Assembly (NCBI GenBank): GCA_029935255.1
Contig: JAOZKS010000074.1
Coordinates: 1 to 9,960 of the forward strand
DNA length: 9,960 bases
Source of the DNA: Pontiella sp.
Lineage (GTDB): Bacteria; Verrucomicrobiota; Kiritimatiellia; Kiritimatiellales; Pontiellaceae
Direction of reading: 5' to 3'
A program made the translations under genes and the position numbers. Below, piece by piece: positions 7,410 to 9,960 of this stretch; positions within the stretch are counted from its first letter, which is position 1; each line of letters opens with the position of its first letter. The notes under the pieces are model-generated. The model saw only the letters and a program-made list of their open reading frames with translations, did no database searches and was not told the origin of the DNA.

Positions 7410-7434
7410 TCTTTTGGGTGGATTCGTGTTTAAT
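7406..7434 (+). promoter_or_regulatory. Weak candidate promoter for the ThuA-GH95 gene
   Basis: TTGGTC (7406-7411, only three of six matches to the -35 consensus) is spaced 17 bases from TTTAAT (7429-7434, five of six to TATAAT). It would give a leader of about 58 bases before the ATG at 7499. The -35 box overlaps the right arm of the hairpin at 7379-7409. The rest of the 7232-7498 gap shows no gene with codon usage or start context resembling the neighbours. Confidence 0.25.
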
Positions 7435-7483
7435 CTGTATCCTAGATGCAGGAGACCTGTGAATGATTCAGGTGCGCTGCTCA

Positions 7484-7493
7484 AGAGGAAGGG
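7484..7493 (+). promoter_or_regulatory. Ribosome binding site of the ThuA-GH95 gene
   Basis: The purine-rich stretch AGAGGAAGGG contains a good Shine-Dalgarno core and ends 5 bases before the ATG at 7499. It decides the start in favour of 7499 over the in-frame ATG at 7505. Confidence 0.7.
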
Positions 7494-7498
7494 AATTA

Positions 7499-9960
7499 AT
7501 GAATATGATCGGAAAATTCATACTACTGCTTCTGTGTTTATGTGGCATGGCGAGCCGTGGTGAAGAGCGCATCAATATTTTGATTGTTGATGGGTTCGGC
7601 AACCATGACTGGGAACATACCACACGTTGTATCCGGGCCGTGCTGGAGCAATCATCCGAGTTCGATATTTCGGTTTCCACGTATCCAATGGGTGGAGATA
7701 TGGATGAAGTTGCAGCATGGAACCCACCGTTTGATCAATACGATGTCGTGCTCCAAACCTGCAACGATATTGGCGGAGGACCGCAGTGGTCCCGGAATGT
7801 GGAACGTGCCTTGGAGCGCTATGTCGAAAAGGGCGGGGGACTTTTTATTTTCCACTCGGCCAACAATGCATTTCCCAAATGGGCTGAATACAACCGAATG
7901 ATCGGACTGGGTTGGCGCAAACAGGATTTCGGATGGGCGATCACCATCGACCCGTCCGGGGCGGAGGTGCGTGTTCCGGCGGGTGAGGGAGAAAAGACCA
8001 GCCATGGAAAGCGGACGAATGCCTTGCTCACGCGAATCGGCGAACATCCGATCCACGCGGGTTTCCCTCGCCAGTGGACGGCGGCCGATATTGAAATCTA
8101 CCGCTATGCCCGCGGTCCCGCCGAGGAGCTGACGGTACTCTCGTACGCAAAGGATGAAAAAACCGGGCTCAACTTTCCGATCGAATGGACGGTCGACTAT
8201 GGAAAAGGGCGCGTCTACAACTCTACGCTCGGACATGTGTGGAAGACTCAGGCGGAACCGGAAGGCATCCGTTGCGCCGGCTTTCAAACCCTGATGCCCC
8301 GCGTCGTGCAGTGGCTGGCTGAGCGGAATATTAACACTTCAGTTCCCATCGATTTTCCCACGGCCAATGAGGTCAGCCTTCGGCCGTATTCAAACCGCTT
8401 ATTGCTGAACTATGATAAACCGGCAGCGGCGTGGACCGATGCTTTGCCGGTAGGCAATGGATCAATCGGTGCCATGGTGTTTGGCGGAATCGAGACTGAG
8501 CGAATCCAATTCAACCACGATACGCTGTGGGCTGGGAAACCTCATTCTTATTCGAATTCCGGTGCGGTTGAATATTTGCCGCAGCTCCGGAAGTTGCTGT
8601 TCGATGGAAAGCAGAAAGAGGCCGAGCAGCTGGCGAAGATTCATTTTATGTCGGAGCCCCTTCGCCAGGCTCCGTACCAGCCGTTTGGGGATTTGGTGTT
8701 GGAGTTTCCATCCCTTGGAACAATAACGAACTACCGCCGAGAACTTGATTTGGATGGGGCCGAGGCCACGACCCTGTTTGAGGCCGAGGGGATTGAATAC
8801 AAGCGTTCGGTTATTGCCAGTCATCCAGATGGCGTGATTGCCGTGAAAATCGAGGCGGGTGAATCAGGCAAACTGTCCTTTTTTGCACGATTGTCTACTC
8901 CGCATGAAAAATCTCGAGTGATTGGAAAACTCGATGAATGCACCTTGCGCATGACCGGTGTGGTGGATGATTTCAGAAATGAAAAGCGTAAAACATTTTT
9001 CGAGGGAAAAGTGCGTTTCGAGGCGAGGCTGCACGCGGTGCAGGAAGGCGGTGTTCTGAACGTGACGGACTCCGGTATCGAAGTGTCGGGCGCTGATGCC
9101 GTGGTCTTCTATTTGGCGATAGCCACGAGCTATGAAAACTTCCAGTCATTGAACGCCGATCCGGCGGTGCAATGCACCGCGCTGCTGAAGGCTCTCGAAG
9201 AAAAATCCTATGAAAAAGTTTTGGCCGACCACCAAGCCGATCACCGGGATTTGTTCCGAAGGGTGAAGCTTGATCTGGGCGGTGGCCACTCTGCGGCCTT
9301 GCCGACCCCTGAGCGGCTCAATGCCTATCAGGCCCATCCCGATCCGGATTTTGTGGCGCTGGCCTACCAATACGGCCGCTATCTGCTGATTGCCTCCTCG
9401 CGGCCAGGCTCGCAGGCGGCAAACCTGCAGGGGCTTTGGAACGACCGGAAAGCGCCGCCCTGGGATTCGAAATACACGATCAACATCAATACGGAAATGA
9501 ACTATTGGCTGGCGGAACTCACCAACCTGTCCGAATGCCACGAGCCGCTGTTCAGCATGGTGGAGGATCTTACGGTCACCGGTAGCGAGGTGGCCAAGGA
9601 TTTCTATGGTGCCGATGGCTGGGTCGTTCATCACAATACCGATGGCTGGCGCGGTGCGGCGGCGATCAATGCATCCAATCATGGAATTTGGCCGATGGGT
9701 GGTGCATGGCTCTGCACACATCTGTGGGAACACTATCTTTTCACGGGCGACAAGGGGTTTCTCAAAGAGCGCGCCTATCCGGCATTGAAGGGGGTGTCGG
9801 AGTTTTTTGCCGACTATCTGGTTGAAGATCCCGTGTTTGGAAAAGGCTGGCTCGTGAGCGGGCCGAGCAATTCGCCGGAGCACGGCGGGTTGGTGATGGC
9901 TCCGACCATGGATCACCAGATTATCCGCTATGTATTTTCCGCCACGGCGGAAGCCGCCGA
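7499..9960 (+). CDS. Secreted ThuA-like domain / GH95-type fucosidase fusion protein (3' end outside window)
   Basis: One open frame of 820 codons runs off the window end. Residues 1-~20 (hydrophobic FILLLLCLCGMA) are a Sec signal peptide; no proper lipobox is seen. Residues ~25-275 resemble a ThuA-like (class I glutamine amidotransferase-like) domain: INILIVDGFGNHDWEHTT, then YVEKGGGLFIFHSANNAFPKW (split here as YVEKGGGL at 108-115 and FIFHSANNAFPKW at 116-128), EYNRMIGLGWR, and YGKGRVYNSTLGH (234-246). ThuA-like domains are common in exported sugar proteins, but their biochemical role is poorly defined. A short linker leads to a GH95 domain from ~299: WTDALPVGNGSIGAMVFGG (312-330), FNHDTLWAGKP, ANLQGLWN (641-648), ININTEMNYW (661-670) and GPSNSPEH (788-795). 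N662 and N664 match the Asn pair that assists the base, and E794 the general acid, of Bifidobacterium AfcA. The catalytic Asp region lies beyond the window. GH95 enzymes are inverting alpha-L-fucosidases, some acting on alpha-L-galactosides. It should act in the periplasm or outside the cell on fucosylated glycans. Confidence 0.88.
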   Translation, partial: MNMIGKFILLLLCLCGMASRGEERINILIVDGFGNHDWEHTTRCIRAVLEQSSEFDISVSTYPMGGDMDEVAAWNPPFDQYDVVLQTCNDIGGGPQWSRNVERALERYVEKGGGLFIFHSANNAFPKWAEYNRMIGLGWRKQDFGWAITIDPSGAEVRVPAGEGEKTSHGKRTNALLTRIGEHPIHAGFPRQWTAADIEIYRYARGPAEELTVLSYAKDEKTGLNFPIEWTVDYGKGRVYNSTLGHVWKTQAEPEGIRCAGFQTLMPRVVQWLAERNINTSVPIDFPTANEVSLRPYSNRLLLNYDKPAAAWTDALPVGNGSIGAMVFGGIETERIQFNHDTLWAGKPHSYSNSGAVEYLPQLRKLLFDGKQKEAEQLAKIHFMSEPLRQAPYQPFGDLVLEFPSLGTITNYRRELDLDGAEATTLFEAEGIEYKRSVIASHPDGVIAVKIEAGESGKLSFFARLSTPHEKSRVIGKLDECTLRMTGVVDDFRNEKRKTFFEGKVRFEARLHAVQEGGVLNVTDSGIEVSGADAVVFYLAIATSYENFQSLNADPAVQCTALLKALEEKSYEKVLADHQADHRDLFRRVKLDLGGGHSAALPTPERLNAYQAHPDPDFVALAYQYGRYLLIASSRPGSQAANLQGLWNDRKAPPWDSKYTININTEMNYWLAELTNLSECHEPLFSMVEDLTVTGSEVAKDFYGADGWVVHHNTDGWRGAAAINASNHGIWPMGGAWLCTHLWEHYLFTGDKGFLKERAYPALKGVSEFFADYLVEDPVFGKGWLVSGPSNSPEHGGLVMAPTMDHQIIRYVFSATAEAA

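Noticed and set aside
7263..7563. Small open frames in the ligA / ThuA-GH95 gap (7263-7484 minus and 7372-7563 plus)
   Set aside because: They lack a ribosome binding site and any recognisable motif, and the plus one runs into the start of the ThuA-GH95 gene in another frame.
8300..8480. Possibility that the ThuA and GH95 parts are two genes with a missed boundary
   Set aside because: Codon-by-codon reading shows no stop, no Shine-Dalgarno and no in-frame ATG before the conserved GH95 N-domain. Only an undetected sequencing error could separate them.
9146..9916. 256-codon minus-strand open frame inside the GH95 region
   Set aside because: It is antisense to the conserved GH95 motifs and has no recognisable domain.
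1..9960. CRISPR arrays, tRNA or rRNA genes, insertion sequences, prophage or defence systems
   Set aside because: No regularly spaced direct repeats, cloverleaf-like segments, transposase or phage motifs were seen on either strand. Coding density is filled by the genes listed.

Overview
The window looks like the chromosome of a Gram-negative, polysaccharide-degrading bacterium. A BamA-type outer-membrane assembly protein shows that there is an outer membrane. The combination of the conserved ssb-rpsR-rplI-dnaB order with an exported ThuA-like domain joined to a GH95-type fucosidase domain points to the PVC group. A marine Kiritimatiellota (Pontiella-like) or Verrucomicrobiota lineage is my best guess. 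That placement is inference from gene content, not from a database comparison.

Region 1 (1-4703, + strand) is a compact run of housekeeping genes. It holds the 3' end of ssb, then rpsR (ribosomal protein S18), rplI (L9), dnaB (replicative helicase, overlapping rplI by 4 bases) and bamA. The first four are a classic replication/translation operon, with rpsF expected just before the window. bamA is an unusual last member. It begins 24 bases after dnaB in the same reading frame and has no visible Shine-Dalgarno sequence.

Region 2 (4712-7231, - strand) converges on bamA with only 8 bases between the stop codons. Transcription here runs from ligA (NAD-dependent DNA ligase) into a YhcH/YjgK/YiaL-family sugar-metabolism protein 21 bases downstream. 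ligA has a good candidate promoter whose -10 box ends only 6 bases before the ATG, which would give a leaderless mRNA. The LigA tail ends in a motif resembling the sliding-clamp-binding hexapeptide.

Region 3 (7232-7498) is the 267-base divergent gap between ligA and the last gene. It holds the ligA promoter, two short inverted repeats, and a weak candidate promoter and clear ribosome binding site for the rightward gene. I see no gene in it.

Region 4 (7499-9960, + strand, running off the end) is one uninterrupted reading frame of at least 820 codons. It encodes a signal peptide, a ThuA-like domain and then the first two thirds or so of a GH95-type alpha-L-fucosidase/galactosidase. There is no stop, internal start or second signal peptide at the junction, so it reads as a true two-domain exported protein. 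This is the most unusual item in the window. No tRNA, rRNA, CRISPR array, insertion sequence or phage gene was seen.
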